DNA of 64,000 nt from Pseudomonas benzenivorans (GTDB taxonomy: Bacteria > Pseudomonadota > Gammaproteobacteria > Pseudomonadales > Pseudomonadaceae): the NCBI RefSeq assembly GCF_900100495.1, contig NZ_FNCT01000008.1, forward strand, positions 1-64,000, read 5' to 3'. The notes below the pieces were generated by a model. It did not search any database. It was not told where the DNA came from and saw nothing but the letters and a program-made list of their open reading frames with translations. Positions 27,256 through 37,500 of the stretch are shown here, in pieces. Position 1 is the first letter of the stretch, and each line of letters begins with the position of its first letter. Made by a program: the position numbers and the translations under genes.

Positions 27256-28173
27256 GTGCTGGAGTTGCTGTTGGCCTTGTGGCCGCTGTTCGCCTTGATC
27301 GTCGCCGGCTACTACCTGCGCCGCTGGGAGTTTCCCAACGAGGCCTTCTGGCCCGGCGCCGAGCGGCTGAACTACTTCATCCTGTTTCCCGCCCTGCTGT
27401 TCAGCAGCCTGGCCACGGCGCCGCTGGACAACCCGGCGCTGCCGCGCCTGGCCCTGGCGGTCATGCTCGGCCTCGGCCTGGCCTGGCTGGCCCTGCTCCT
27501 GCTGCGCCGCCTGCGCGGCTGGCCGGCCGGGCGTTTCGGCGCCTTCAGCCAAGGCGCGCTGCGCTTCAACACCTACCTCGGGCTGGCCGCGGTGGGCAGC
27601 CTGTTCGGCCAGGCCGGCCTGACCCTGGCGGCGCTGATGCTGGCGCTGCTGGTGCCGACGGTGAACGTGCTGTCGGTCTGGTCGCTGACCGCCGAACGCG
27701 GGGTCAGCGCGCGCAGCCTGCTGCTGCCGATCCTGAAGAACCCGCTGATCCTCGCCTGCCTCGGCGGTGCGCTGATCAACCTGGCCGGCCTCGGCTTGCC
27801 CGGCGGCAGCGGGCGCCTGCTCGGCCTGCTCGCCGCCGCCAGCCTGCCGCTGGGCCTGCTCTGCGTCGGCGCGGCGCTGAAGCCCGAACGGCTGGGTGGG
27901 GAGATTCCCGCCCTGGCCTGGAACAGCGTGCTGCGCCTGCTGGGCATGCCGCTGCTGGCCTGGGCGGTGGCCTACGGCCTGCGGCTGCCGGCCCTGGAAA
28001 GCGGCGTGCTGGTGCTGTTCTTCGCCCTGCCGACGGCGCCGACCGCCTACGTGCTGACCCGCCAGCTGGGCGGCGACAGCCAGTTGATGGCCGGCATCAT
28101 CACCCTGCAGACGCTGCTGGCGGCCGCCAGCCTGGTCGGCATCCTGCTGCTCCTGCCCGGCGCCACCGGCTAG
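27256..28173 (+). CDS. AEC family transporter (auxin efflux carrier-like)
   Basis: Inner-membrane permease (about 305 aa) with ten hydrophobic segments in two halves. N-terminal LELLLALWPLFALIVAGYYLRR is typical of bacterial AEC/malonate-type carriers. I take GTG 27256 as start because GGGGG lies five bases before it and family members begin at this point; the ATG at 27226 would add ten residues. Substrate unknown; relatives move dicarboxylates or act as efflux carriers. Confidence 0.85.
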   Translation: MLELLLALWPLFALIVAGYYLRRWEFPNEAFWPGAERLNYFILFPALLFSSLATAPLDNPALPRLALAVMLGLGLAWLALLLLRRLRGWPAGRFGAFSQGALRFNTYLGLAAVGSLFGQAGLTLAALMLALLVPTVNVLSVWSLTAERGVSARSLLLPILKNPLILACLGGALINLAGLGLPGGSGRLLGLLAAASLPLGLLCVGAALKPERLGGEIPALAWNSVLRLLGMPLLAWAVAYGLRLPALESGVLVLFFALPTAPTAYVLTRQLGGDSQLMAGIITLQTLLAAASLVGILLLLPGATG

Positions 28174-28191
28174 CCGGCAGTCCTGCGCGAG

Positions 28192-29838
28192 CTATTCGCC
28201 GCCGACCTCCTCCGCCTTCAGCGCGCCGGTCTCGCCGGCCTCCAGCACCACGTAGGCGCTGCTGCAGAACAGCGAGTTGAGACGCTTCATGTCGCCGATC
28301 AGCTCCAGATGCAGCGAACTGGTCTCGATGCTCTGCACCACCTGGCGATGCAGGCGGCCGACATGGGCGTGGGCCAGGCGCCGCTCCTGGGCGCGGAAGC
28401 GGCGTTTCTCGCGCAGCAGCTGGCGGGCGCTCTCGGCATCGCCGGAGAGGAATACGTTGAGCCCCAGACGCAGGTTGGCCATCAACTGCGCGTGCAGGCC
28501 GGCCAGTTCCGCCAGGCCACTCTCGGAAAATGCGTGGCGCTGCGCGGTCTTCTCGTCCTGCACCTTGCCGAGCATGCGCTCGATGATGCCGCCGGCCTGT
28601 TCCAGGTTGACCGCCCATTCGAGGATCTCCGCCCAGCGCCGGCTGTCCCGTTCGCTCAGGGCGTCGCGCGAGACCTGGGCCAGGTACAGCTTGACCGCGC
28701 TGTACAGCGCGTCGACGTCGTCGTCCAGGCGGCGCAGCTCCTTGCCCAGCGCCGGCTGGTTGCTGCGCAGCACCTCGAGCAGGTGGTGCAGCATGGTCTC
28801 GACCAGGTCGCCGATGCGCAGGGTCTCGCGCACCGCGCCCGCCAGCGCCAGGCTCGGGGTGTCCAGTGCGGTGCGGTCGAGGTGGCGCGGGCGGGCCACG
28901 CCGTCGTCCTCGGGGCGGTCCGGCAGCAGCCAATTGCAGAAGCGCGCCATCGGCCCGACGCTGGGCAGCAGCAGCAGGCAGCGCAGGCCGTTGTAGAGCA
29001 GGTGGAAGCCGATCACCAGCTCCGCCGGGCGCCAGTTCAGGCTGTCCAGCCAGTTCGCCAGCGGGCCGAGCAGGGGGATCACCAGGAACAGGCCGATCAG
29101 CTTGTACAGCAGGCTGCCCAAGGCCACCCGGCGCCCGGCCGGGGTCTGCAGGCTGGCGGTGAGGAAGGCCAGCAGGCCGCTGCCGATGTTGGCGCCGATC
29201 ACCAGGCCGATGGCCACCGGCAGGCTGATCAGCCCGGCGCCGGCCAGGGTCGCGGTGAGCAGCACGGCGGCCAGGCTGGAGTAGGAGATCAGGGCGAACA
29301 GCGCGCCGATCAGGGCGTCCAGCAGCAGATCGCCGGTCAGCGAGGCGAACAGCACCTTGATCCCCTGGGCCTGGGTGATCGGCGTGGCGGCGGCGACGAT
29401 CAGCTCCAGGGCCAGCAGGATCAGGCCCAGGCCGACGGCCACGCGACCGAGCTGGCCGGCGCGGGTCTGCCGGCGGGAGAGGAAGAAGATCACCCCGAGG
29501 GTGATCAGCAGCGGCGACAGCCAGCGCAGGTCGAGGGTCAGCACCCGCGCCATCAGTGCGGTGCCGACGTCGGCGCCGAGCATGATCGCCAGCGCCGGCG
29601 CCAGCGCCATCAGGCCCTGGCCGACGAATGAGGTGACCAGCAGCGCGGTGGCGTTGCTGCTCTGCACCAGCGCGGTGACGCCGATGCCGGCGGCGAAGGC
29701 CAGCGGCAGCTTGCGGACGTTGTGGCTGAGCACCTTGCGCAGGTTCGAGCCGTACACCCGCAGGATGCCGGTGCGGACGATGTGCGTGCCCCAGATCAGC
29801 AGGGCGATGGCCGAGAGTAGATTGAGCAGGGTCAGCAT
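28192..29838 (-). CDS. Na/Pi cotransporter family protein with PhoU-like C-terminus
   Basis: Inner-membrane protein (548 aa). The N-terminal half has the duplicated Na/Pi cotransporter repeats: QSSNATALLVTSFVGQGL with GADVGTALM, and later SYSSLAAVLLTATL with GANIGSGLLAFL. From about residue 330 it is a cytosolic four-helix PhoU-like domain (VETMLHHLLEVLR...). AGGGAGG precedes the ATG. It would import phosphate or regulate its level. Monocistronic by appearance, facing the AEC gene. Confidence 0.9.
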   Translation of the reverse strand: MLTLLNLLSAIALLIWGTHIVRTGILRVYGSNLRKVLSHNVRKLPLAFAAGIGVTALVQSSNATALLVTSFVGQGLMALAPALAIMLGADVGTALMARVLTLDLRWLSPLLITLGVIFFLSRRQTRAGQLGRVAVGLGLILLALELIVAAATPITQAQGIKVLFASLTGDLLLDALIGALFALISYSSLAAVLLTATLAGAGLISLPVAIGLVIGANIGSGLLAFLTASLQTPAGRRVALGSLLYKLIGLFLVIPLLGPLANWLDSLNWRPAELVIGFHLLYNGLRCLLLLPSVGPMARFCNWLLPDRPEDDGVARPRHLDRTALDTPSLALAGAVRETLRIGDLVETMLHHLLEVLRSNQPALGKELRRLDDDVDALYSAVKLYLAQVSRDALSERDSRRWAEILEWAVNLEQAGGIIERMLGKVQDEKTAQRHAFSESGLAELAGLHAQLMANLRLGLNVFLSGDAESARQLLREKRRFRAQERRLAHAHVGRLHRQVVQSIETSSLHLELIGDMKRLNSLFCSSAYVVLEAGETGALKAEEVGGE

Positions 29839-29957
29839 AAGGGCGGCCTCCCTGGCGGCTGGCCGGCGTTGTCTGCGCGAAGCGCGTGTTTTTCTGCCGG
29901 CCTGTATTCAGCTATAGCCGCAAATGCGCCGCGCGTCAGCCTCCGGCGCGGCCGGGA

Positions 29958-31088
29958 TCAGCTGTCGCGCAGCACCTTGATGTCACCGTCGCCCGCGCCG
30001 AAGCCGCGTTCCAGCTTGACCTTGAGGCTCAGGTCGGTGCGCGAATCGGCAAACTTGAGCGCCTCGGCCAGGCTGATCCTTCCGGCCTCGAGCAGCCGGT
30101 AGAGATGCTGGTCGAAGGTCTGCAGGCCCTGTTCCAGGGCGCGCGCGGTGGCCTCGCGGAGATCGTCGAGCTGGTCGCGCTGGATCAGGTCGCGGATATA
30201 GGGGGTGGCCAGCATCAACTCCACCGCGGCCACGCGCTTCTGCGCCAGGCCGGGCACCAGGCGCTGGCCGATCACCGCCAGGAGGTTCTGCGCCAGGTCG
30301 GCGAGCACCTGGCGGCGCGCCTCCTCGGGGAAGAAACGCACGATCCGCTCGATCGCATGGCTGCTGCTGGTGGCGTGCAGGGTGGCCAGGCACAGGTGGC
30401 CGGTCTCGGCGTAGTGCAGGGCATGCTGCATGGTCGCGGCGTCGCGGATCTCGCCGAGCATGATCACGTCCGGCGCCTCGCGCAGCACGTTGCGCAGGGC
30501 GTCGGCGAAGCTGTGGGTGTCGAGGCCGACCTCGCGCTGGTCGATGATCGATTTCTGGTGGCTGTGGAGGAACTCGATGGGGTCCTCGATACAGACGATA
30601 TGCCCGCTCCTGTGGCGGTTGCGGAAATCCAGCATGGCCGCCAGGGTGGTCGACTTGCCCGAGCCGGCCGCACCGACCATGAGGATCAGGCCGCGGTCCT
30701 GCAGGCTGAGCTTCTCCAGCAGCCTGGGCAGGCCGAGCGCCTCGAAGCCGGGGATCTGGCTGTTGATCAGGCGCACCACCATGGCCACCTCGCCGCGCTG
30801 GTAGTAGACGTTGACCCGGAAGCGCCCGGCGTTCTGCACGCTGACCGCCAGGTTCATCTCCAGATCGCGCTCGAACTCCATGATCTGTTTCTGGGTCATC
30901 AGCTGGTAGGCCTGGCGCTGTACCTCGCCGGGCTGCAGCACGCGCTCGCCGAGTGGCTGGCTGATGCCCTCGCGCTTCATGTGCGGCGGCGCGCCGACGC
31001 TGAAGAACAGGTCCGAGCCGCCGCGCTGGTGGAGCAGCTGCAGGTAGGGGAATACGTCCGCCGCGTCGTCGTGGGTGCTGTCGTTCAT
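29958..31088 (-). CDS. PilT/PilU-type ATPase (orphan, PilU-like)
   Basis: Hexameric type IV pilus retraction-type ATPase (376 aa). Walker A GAAGSGKST is at residues 139-147, the Asp box at IVCIEDPIEFLHSHQ, Walker B at VIMLGEIRDAATM, and the His box at ETGHLCLATLHA. Spacing and sequence (GRFRVNVYYQRGEVAMVVRLI, TFDQHLYRLLEAGRIS) are closer to PilU than PilT. The usual pilT-pilU pair is absent here and the neighbours are not pilus genes, so it is probably a third paralogue; a standard pilTU should exist elsewhere. Confidence 0.85.
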   Translation of the reverse strand: MNDSTHDDAADVFPYLQLLHQRGGSDLFFSVGAPPHMKREGISQPLGERVLQPGEVQRQAYQLMTQKQIMEFERDLEMNLAVSVQNAGRFRVNVYYQRGEVAMVVRLINSQIPGFEALGLPRLLEKLSLQDRGLILMVGAAGSGKSTTLAAMLDFRNRHRSGHIVCIEDPIEFLHSHQKSIIDQREVGLDTHSFADALRNVLREAPDVIMLGEIRDAATMQHALHYAETGHLCLATLHATSSSHAIERIVRFFPEEARRQVLADLAQNLLAVIGQRLVPGLAQKRVAAVELMLATPYIRDLIQRDQLDDLREATARALEQGLQTFDQHLYRLLEAGRISLAEALKFADSRTDLSLKVKLERGFGAGDGDIKVLRDS

Positions 31089-31243
31089 GGCGCCTCCTGG
31101 CTGTGTGCCGGGTCAGTCTAGCGGGCGGCGCGGCCGGAGGGTTGATCCAGGTCGGCCCGTTCGCCTGCGGCGGCGATTGCGGTGGTCGCCGAGCTCCGCC
31201 GGAGTGGGTACCCTAGCGCATCACCCCGCAGACTACGTCGCCC

Positions 31244-34200
31244 ATGCTGAGCCTCTATCACGCCCCCGACCTGGAAACCCTCGGCGAGCTGGCCACCCGC
31301 CTGCTCGGCCAGCCGCAACGCGAGCCGTTCGCTGCCGCCCAGGTGGTGGTGCCGAGCCAGGGCATCGGCCGCTGGCTAACCCTGGAGCTGGCGCGCAAGC
31401 AGGGCATCGCCATGCAGCTGGAGATGCAGCTGCCGGCGGCCTTCGTCTGGCAACTGTCGCGTCTGGTGCTCGGCCAGTTGCCGGAGCAGTCGGCCTTCAC
31501 CCCGCTGACTCTGAGCTGGCGTCTGTATGACTGGCTCTGTGAGTCGGCCAATCTGGCCCGTGCCGAGCGTTTGCGGCGCTATCTGGAAGGTGGCGACGAA
31601 CGCCGACGCCTGTCCCTGGCGACCCGGATCGCCGACGTGTTCGACCAGTACCTGCTGTATCGCGACGACTGGCTGGCCGCCTGGGAGCGCAACGAGTTGC
31701 TCGGCCTGGGCCCGGACGAGGCCTGGCAGGCGTTGCTCTGGCGCGAGCTGACCGCCGACGGCCACCCGCACCGCGCGCGCCTGCTCGACGACCTGCTGCA
31801 GCACCTGTACGGCGCCGCGCCGATCGTCGGGCTGCCCGAGCGCCTGCTGGTGTTCGGCATCAGCGCCCTGGCGCCGCACCACCTGCGCGTGCTCGACGGC
31901 CTGGCGCGGCATACCGAGGTGGTGGTGTTCGCCCTCAATCCCTGCCGCGAGGCCTGGGGAGAGATTCGCGATATCCGCGAGCTGGCCAGGCAGCCGGAGC
32001 TGAGCCCGGACGAGTGGTACCTCGACGTCGGCCACCCGCTGCTGGCCAGCCTCGGCAAGCAGGGCCGCGACTTCTTCGACAGCCTGTTCAGCCTGGCCTC
32101 GGCCGAAGGCGGCCAGGAAACCGGGCTGTATTCGGAAGACGCCGACCTGGTTGATGACAGCCTACTGCACGCCCTGCAGCACGACATCCTGCGCCTGCGC
32201 ACCCGTCAGCCCGAGGAGCGCCTCGCGCTGCGCGCGGACGACCGTTCGCTGGAGCTGCATATCGCCCACTCGCCGCTGCGCGAGGTGGAAATCCTGCATG
32301 ACCAGTTGCTCGCCCGCTTCGCCGCCGACCCGCACCTGACACCGGATCAGGTGGTGGTGCTGACCCCGGATATCGAGCGTTACGCGCCTTACATCGAAGC
32401 GGTGTTCGCCCCGCGTGAGGGCGCCCCGCGGATGGCCGTCCCACGGATGGCCGTCCCACGCATTCCCTTCAGCCTGGCCGACCGCAGCCTGCGTGCCGAG
32501 TCGCCGCTGCTGGAAGCCTTCATCGACCTGCTCGCCCTGCCCGAGAGCCGCTTCGCCGCCGAGGAAATCCTCGCCTGGCTGGAGCAGCCGGCCATCGCCC
32601 GCCGCGCCGGCATCGAGCAGGAAGACTTGCCGCTGCTGCGCGACTGGCTGCGCGACGCCGGCGTGCGCTGGGGCCGCGACGCCGGCCACCACGCCGCCCT
32701 CGGCCTGCCGGCGGACAACGCCTTCACCTGGGCCCAGGGCCTCGACCGCCTGCTGCTGGGCTTCGCCGCGCCGCCGCAGCTGGCCGGCGAAGGCATTCCG
32801 CTGCTCGGCGACAGCCTGCCGCTGGACGCCCTGGAAGGCGCGCGCGGCCAGCTGCTCGGCCGCCTCTGCGCCTTCGTCGGTAAGCTCGCCGGGCTGGCCG
32901 AGAGCCTGCAACGGCCGCGTCCGCTGGCCGACTGGGCGCTGGACCTGCAGGGGCTGATCGACAGCCTGTTCGACGAACGCGAGGCCGGCGACACCCTGCT
33001 CCTGCTCAGCCAGGCCTGCGCCGCCCTCGCCCGCCAGGCCAGCGACGCCGGCATCGAGCGGCCGCTGGAACTGGCCCTGGTGCGTCAGCAACTCGGCACG
33101 GCGCTGGAAGCCGGCGGCGGCGCCTCGGGCTTTCTCACCGGCGCGGTGACCTTCTGCACCATGGTGCCGATGCGCAGCCTGCCGTTCCGCCTGGTCTGCC
33201 TGCTCGGCCTGGACGACGGCGCCCTGCCACGCCGCACCCCGGCCGCCGGCTTCGACCTGATCAGCCACAAGCCGCGCCGCGGTGACCGCGCACGGCGCCT
33301 GGACGACCGCTACCTGCTGCTGGAGACCCTGCTTTCGGCGCGCGACGGCCTGTACTTGAGCTACGTCGGCCGCGACCCGCGCGACAACGCAGTGCTGCCG
33401 CCCTCGGTGCTGGTCAGCGAACTGCTCGAAGCGGTGGATATCACAGCGACCCTCAGGGATGAGGGAAGTGCAGCGAGCGGTCGGGAACCGCCGCTGCCCG
33501 CTGACGGCAAGGCCAGCGCCGCGATCACCGTGGCCCACCCGCTGCAGCCCTTCGCTCCCGGCAACTTCCAGCCGGCCGGCCAGCAGCTGGGCTTCTCCAG
33601 CGCCTGGTTCCGCGCCGCCCAGCGCCTGGCCGAGGCGCCGCTGCTGACCCCGCCGCCCTTCATCAGCCAACTGCCGGAACCGGGTGAAGACTGGTTGACG
33701 ATCGAACCGGCGCAGCTGCTGCTGTGCTTCCGCAACCCGGCGCGCTTCCTCCTCGAACAGCGCCTGGGCCTGCGCCTGGCCGACGCCGAGGAAGCCATCG
33801 CCAGCGACGAGCCCTTCGTCCTCGAAGGTCCGGCCCGTCGCGGCCTGCGCCACCTGGCCCTGCAGGCGGTGGAGCGCGACTGGAGCGAGCAGCAGGAACG
33901 CCGTATCGCCCGCGCCGCCGGCTGGCTGCCTACAGGCGAGCTGGGCCACGCCCTGTGGGGCAAGCTGCGCGGCCCGGTGCGCGCCTTCGCCCCACGGCTG
34001 TTCGAGGCGCGCCCCGCGGAGGCGCCGCAACCGCTGCTGGTGGATATCAGCCTGGCCGGGGTGCGCCTGCATGGTTGGCTGGACGGCGTGACCAGCAGCG
34101 GCCTGTTCGACTGGCGCCTGAATGCGCCGAGCGCCTGGGACCTGCCCGGCTTCTGGCTGCGCCACCTGCTACTCAACGTCGCCGCCAGCGAAGGCATCGC

Positions 34201-34591
34201 CCGCGACAGCCTGCTGGTCTCGCCGGCCGGCGACTGGCAACTCGGCGCCCTGGCCAACCCGCGCGAGCTGCTGCAGCCCTGGCTGGCCGCCTACCGCGAG
34301 GCGCTCAGCGCGCCGCTGCCGTTCCTGCCGCGCAGCAGCCATGAATTCGCCAAGGCCCTGCTCACCCCCAGCGCGCGCAGCAAGAAGGAACCGCTCGACG
34401 CGGCGCGGACCAACGCGCAGAGCGCCTGGCTCGGCGCCGACTTCAGCCCGATCCCTGGCGAAGCCCTGGATCCCTGGAACGCCCTGGCCTTCCGCGACCG
34501 CGAACCGCTTGGCGAGCGCTTCGAGCAACTGGCCGAACAGCTGCTCGGTCCCGCGCTGTTGGCCCTGGCCGCCGACGAGGACGACGCATGA
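31244..34591 (+). CDS. recC: Exodeoxyribonuclease V subunit gamma
   Basis: RecC subunit of the RecBCD helicase-nuclease (1115 aa), which recognises Chi and splits the duplex. It starts MLSLYHAPDLETLGELA and carries VVVPSQGIGRWLTLELARKQGIAMQ, both RecC hallmarks. A 15-bp tandem duplication at 32429-32458 repeats Arg-Met-Ala-Val-Pro in frame, and a short low-similarity insert lies near residue 745. The stop overlaps recB by 4 bases (ATGA). The promoter must lie in the 155 bases shared with the divergent PilU-like gene. Confidence 0.95.
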   Translation: MLSLYHAPDLETLGELATRLLGQPQREPFAAAQVVVPSQGIGRWLTLELARKQGIAMQLEMQLPAAFVWQLSRLVLGQLPEQSAFTPLTLSWRLYDWLCESANLARAERLRRYLEGGDERRRLSLATRIADVFDQYLLYRDDWLAAWERNELLGLGPDEAWQALLWRELTADGHPHRARLLDDLLQHLYGAAPIVGLPERLLVFGISALAPHHLRVLDGLARHTEVVVFALNPCREAWGEIRDIRELARQPELSPDEWYLDVGHPLLASLGKQGRDFFDSLFSLASAEGGQETGLYSEDADLVDDSLLHALQHDILRLRTRQPEERLALRADDRSLELHIAHSPLREVEILHDQLLARFAADPHLTPDQVVVLTPDIERYAPYIEAVFAPREGAPRMAVPRMAVPRIPFSLADRSLRAESPLLEAFIDLLALPESRFAAEEILAWLEQPAIARRAGIEQEDLPLLRDWLRDAGVRWGRDAGHHAALGLPADNAFTWAQGLDRLLLGFAAPPQLAGEGIPLLGDSLPLDALEGARGQLLGRLCAFVGKLAGLAESLQRPRPLADWALDLQGLIDSLFDEREAGDTLLLLSQACAALARQASDAGIERPLELALVRQQLGTALEAGGGASGFLTGAVTFCTMVPMRSLPFRLVCLLGLDDGALPRRTPAAGFDLISHKPRRGDRARRLDDRYLLLETLLSARDGLYLSYVGRDPRDNAVLPPSVLVSELLEAVDITATLRDEGSAASGREPPLPADGKASAAITVAHPLQPFAPGNFQPAGQQLGFSSAWFRAAQRLAEAPLLTPPPFISQLPEPGEDWLTIEPAQLLLCFRNPARFLLEQRLGLRLADAEEAIASDEPFVLEGPARRGLRHLALQAVERDWSEQQERRIARAAGWLPTGELGHALWGKLRGPVRAFAPRLFEARPAEAPQPLLVDISLAGVRLHGWLDGVTSSGLFDWRLNAPSAWDLPGFWLRHLLLNVAASEGIARDSLLVSPAGDWQLGALANPRELLQPWLAAYREALSAPLPFLPRSSHEFAKALLTPSARSKKEPLDAARTNAQSAWLGADFSPIPGEALDPWNALAFRDREPLGERFEQLAEQLLGPALLALAADEDDA
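32429..32458 (+). repeat. 15-bp tandem duplication inside recC
   Basis: CGGATGGCCGTCCCA occurs twice in direct succession (32429-32443, 32444-32458), giving an in-frame repeat of five residues. Length is a multiple of three, so the reading frame is kept. Confidence 0.85.
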
Positions 34592-37500
34592 GCCTCGACC
34601 TGCAGACTTCCTCCTTCGCCGGCCGCTCGCTGATCGAGGCCAGCGCCGGTACCGGCAAGACCTGGACCCTGACCGCGCTGTACGCGCGCCTGCTGCTGGA
34701 GCAGCGGCTCAGCGTCAGCCAGATCCTGGTGGTCACCTACACCACGGCTGCCACCGCCGAGCTGCGCGAGCGCATCCGCGCGCGCCTGGCTGAGCTGCTG
34801 GCGCTCTACGAAGGCACGCCGAGTAACGACCCGTTTCTCAGCGAACTGCATCGTCTCCACCCCGGCGAGGAGGCGCGCCGGCGCCTGTTGCTGGCCGTGC
34901 ACGGCTTCGACGAGGCGGCCATCTTCACCATCCACGGCTTCTGCCAGCGCGCCCTGCAGGACGCCGCGTTCGAGGCCGGTGGCGACTTCGACAGCGAGCT
35001 GACCCAGGACGACCGCGAGGTGCTCGACGCCCTGCTCGCCGACGCCTGGCGCCATGTGCTGGCGGCGGCCGACCCGGCCTGGGCGCGCTTCCTGGCCAAG
35101 CAGAAGATCACCCCGGCCAGCCTGCGCCAGGCCCTGCGCAGCCACCTGGGCAAACCTTACCTGCGCATCGAGCCGCGCGAGCCACTGAGCGGCGACGAGC
35201 TGAACGTCGCCAGCAGCGCCTGGGAGCGCGCCGAGCAGCTGTGGCGCGAACAGGGTGCGGCCTGGGTCGCGCAGCTGCACGGGCATGCCGGGCTGAGCCA
35301 GAGCACCCACAAGGCCGCCAAGTTCGCGCTGTGGGCCGCCGGGCTGGACGCCTACTTCGCCGACCCGGCGGCGCTGTTCGAGCAGCCCGATGGGCTGGCC
35401 AAGTTCGGCGCGGCGGCGCTGCACAAGGCCACCAGGAAGGGCTTCGACGCACCCCAGGGCGCCCTGGCCGAGGCCTTCGACGGGCTGGCCGAGGCGCTCG
35501 CTGCCGCCGTGCCGGCCGGCCGGCAACGTCTGATCGCCCTGCAGGTCGAGCTGCTCGACAAGCTCAACGCCGAGCTGCCGGCGCGCAAGGCGGCCCAGCG
35601 CCTGCTGGCCTTCGATGACCTGCTCAATCGCCTGAATGAGGCCTTGAGCGGCCCGGCCGGCTTTGAGCTGGCGGCGACCCTGCGCAGCCAGTACCCGCTG
35701 GCGCTGATCGACGAATTCCAGGACACCGATCCGGTGCAGTACCAGATCTTCGATCGCATCTACCGCGAGGGGGGCGACCTGTGTTTCGTCGGCGACCCCA
35801 AGCAGGCCATCTATGCGTTTCGCGGTGCCGACCTGGCCACCTACCTCAAGGCCCGCGATGCCGCGGCGCGGCGCTACGACCTGCCGTTCAACTACCGCTC
35901 CACGCCGGCGCTGATCGACGCGCTGAACCGCCTGTTCGCCCGCCCGCAACCGTTCGCTGAACAGGGCCTGGACTACCCGCCGGTCAGCGCCGGGAAAAAG
36001 TCGCGGGCTAACCTGGTGCTGCCGGACGAAGACAATGGCGCGCCGCTGGCGCTGGTCTGGCTGGGCGACGACGGACTGAACAAGGGCCGCGCCGGCGAGA
36101 TCGCCGCCCTCGACACCGCCCAGCGCATCGCCGGGCTGCTGGCTGCCAGTGGCGAGGGCACGGCCTATTTCGACGACCAGGGTGCGCGCACTCCGCTCCG
36201 GGGTGGCGATATCGCCGTGCTGGTCGCCAGCCACCGCGAGGCGGCGAGCATCGCCGAGCAGCTGGCCGCCCGTGGCGTGCCCAGCGTGCGCCGCGGGCGC
36301 GACAGCGTGTGGCACAGCGAGGAGGCCGCCGAGCTGGCCGCGGTGCTGGCCGCCTACGCCGAGCCGGGCCGCGAGGGCGTGCTGCGCTATGCTCTGGCCA
36401 GCCGCCTGCTCGGCCGCGACGCCGCGCAACTGGCGCGTTGCCAGGACGACGAGCGCGCCTGGGACAAGGAGCGCGCCGACGCCGAGCAGTACCACCAGCT
36501 GTGGCAGCAGCACGGCTTTATGCGCGTCTTTAGAGTGTGGTTGGATCAGGAGCAGGTGGCCGAACGCCTGCTCGCCGGCATCGACGGCGAGCGCCGGCTG
36601 ACCAACCTGCTGCACCTGGCCGAGCTGCTGCAGAGCGAGAGCCTGCAGCGCCCCGGCCTGGAGGCCCTGCTCGCCTGGTTCCACGGCCAGCGCGGCAGCG
36701 AGGGCGCCGGCGAGGACGCCCTGCTGCGCCTGGAAAGCGATGCCGAGCGGGTGCAGATCGTCACCATCCACACCTCCAAGGGCCTGGAATACCCGCTGGT
36801 GTTCTGCCCTTTCCTGTGGGACGGCCGCCTGCTCGGCCAGCACACCGATAGCGCCCGTTGCCACGACGAACACGGCCAGCCGCTGCTCGACCTCGGCAGC
36901 GCCCGCCTCGACGAGCGCCTGCAGACTGCCCGGCGCGAGGTGTTCGCCGAGAAGCTGCGCCTGACCTACGTGGCCCTGACCCGCGCCGAGCACCGCCTGT
37001 GGCTGCACTGGGGCCCGGTGGCGGTGCCCAAACCGAATCAGAAAACTGGCGCCCTGCCCGAAGAAGGCCTGCACAGCAGCGCCCTGGCCTGGCTGCTGCA
37101 CGGCCGCGAGCTGGGCGGAGCCGATGCCCTCGCCGAGTTGGCCGGCCACCTCAACGACCAGTCCGCCGTCGCCCTGGCCGGCGAGCTGGATCGCCTGGCC
37201 GCGGGCAGCACCGGGATGATCGCCCGCGTGCCTTTGCGGGGTCGCGAGGCCAGCGCCGCCGGCGAGCAGCGCGCCGCGCAACCGGCCCGGCTGCAGCAGT
37301 TCCAGCGCAGCCTGCACAGCGCCTGGCGCATCGGCAGCTTCTCCGGCCTGGCCGCCGGCATGCATATGGAGGCGCCGGACCGCGACGGCCTGGTCATGCC
37401 GGATGCCAGCGAACCGGGCAGCGGCTTCTTCGCCTTCCCCCGCGGCGCCCGCGCCGGCACCTGCCTGCACGCCATCCTCGAGGACTGGGCACGCGGCAAG

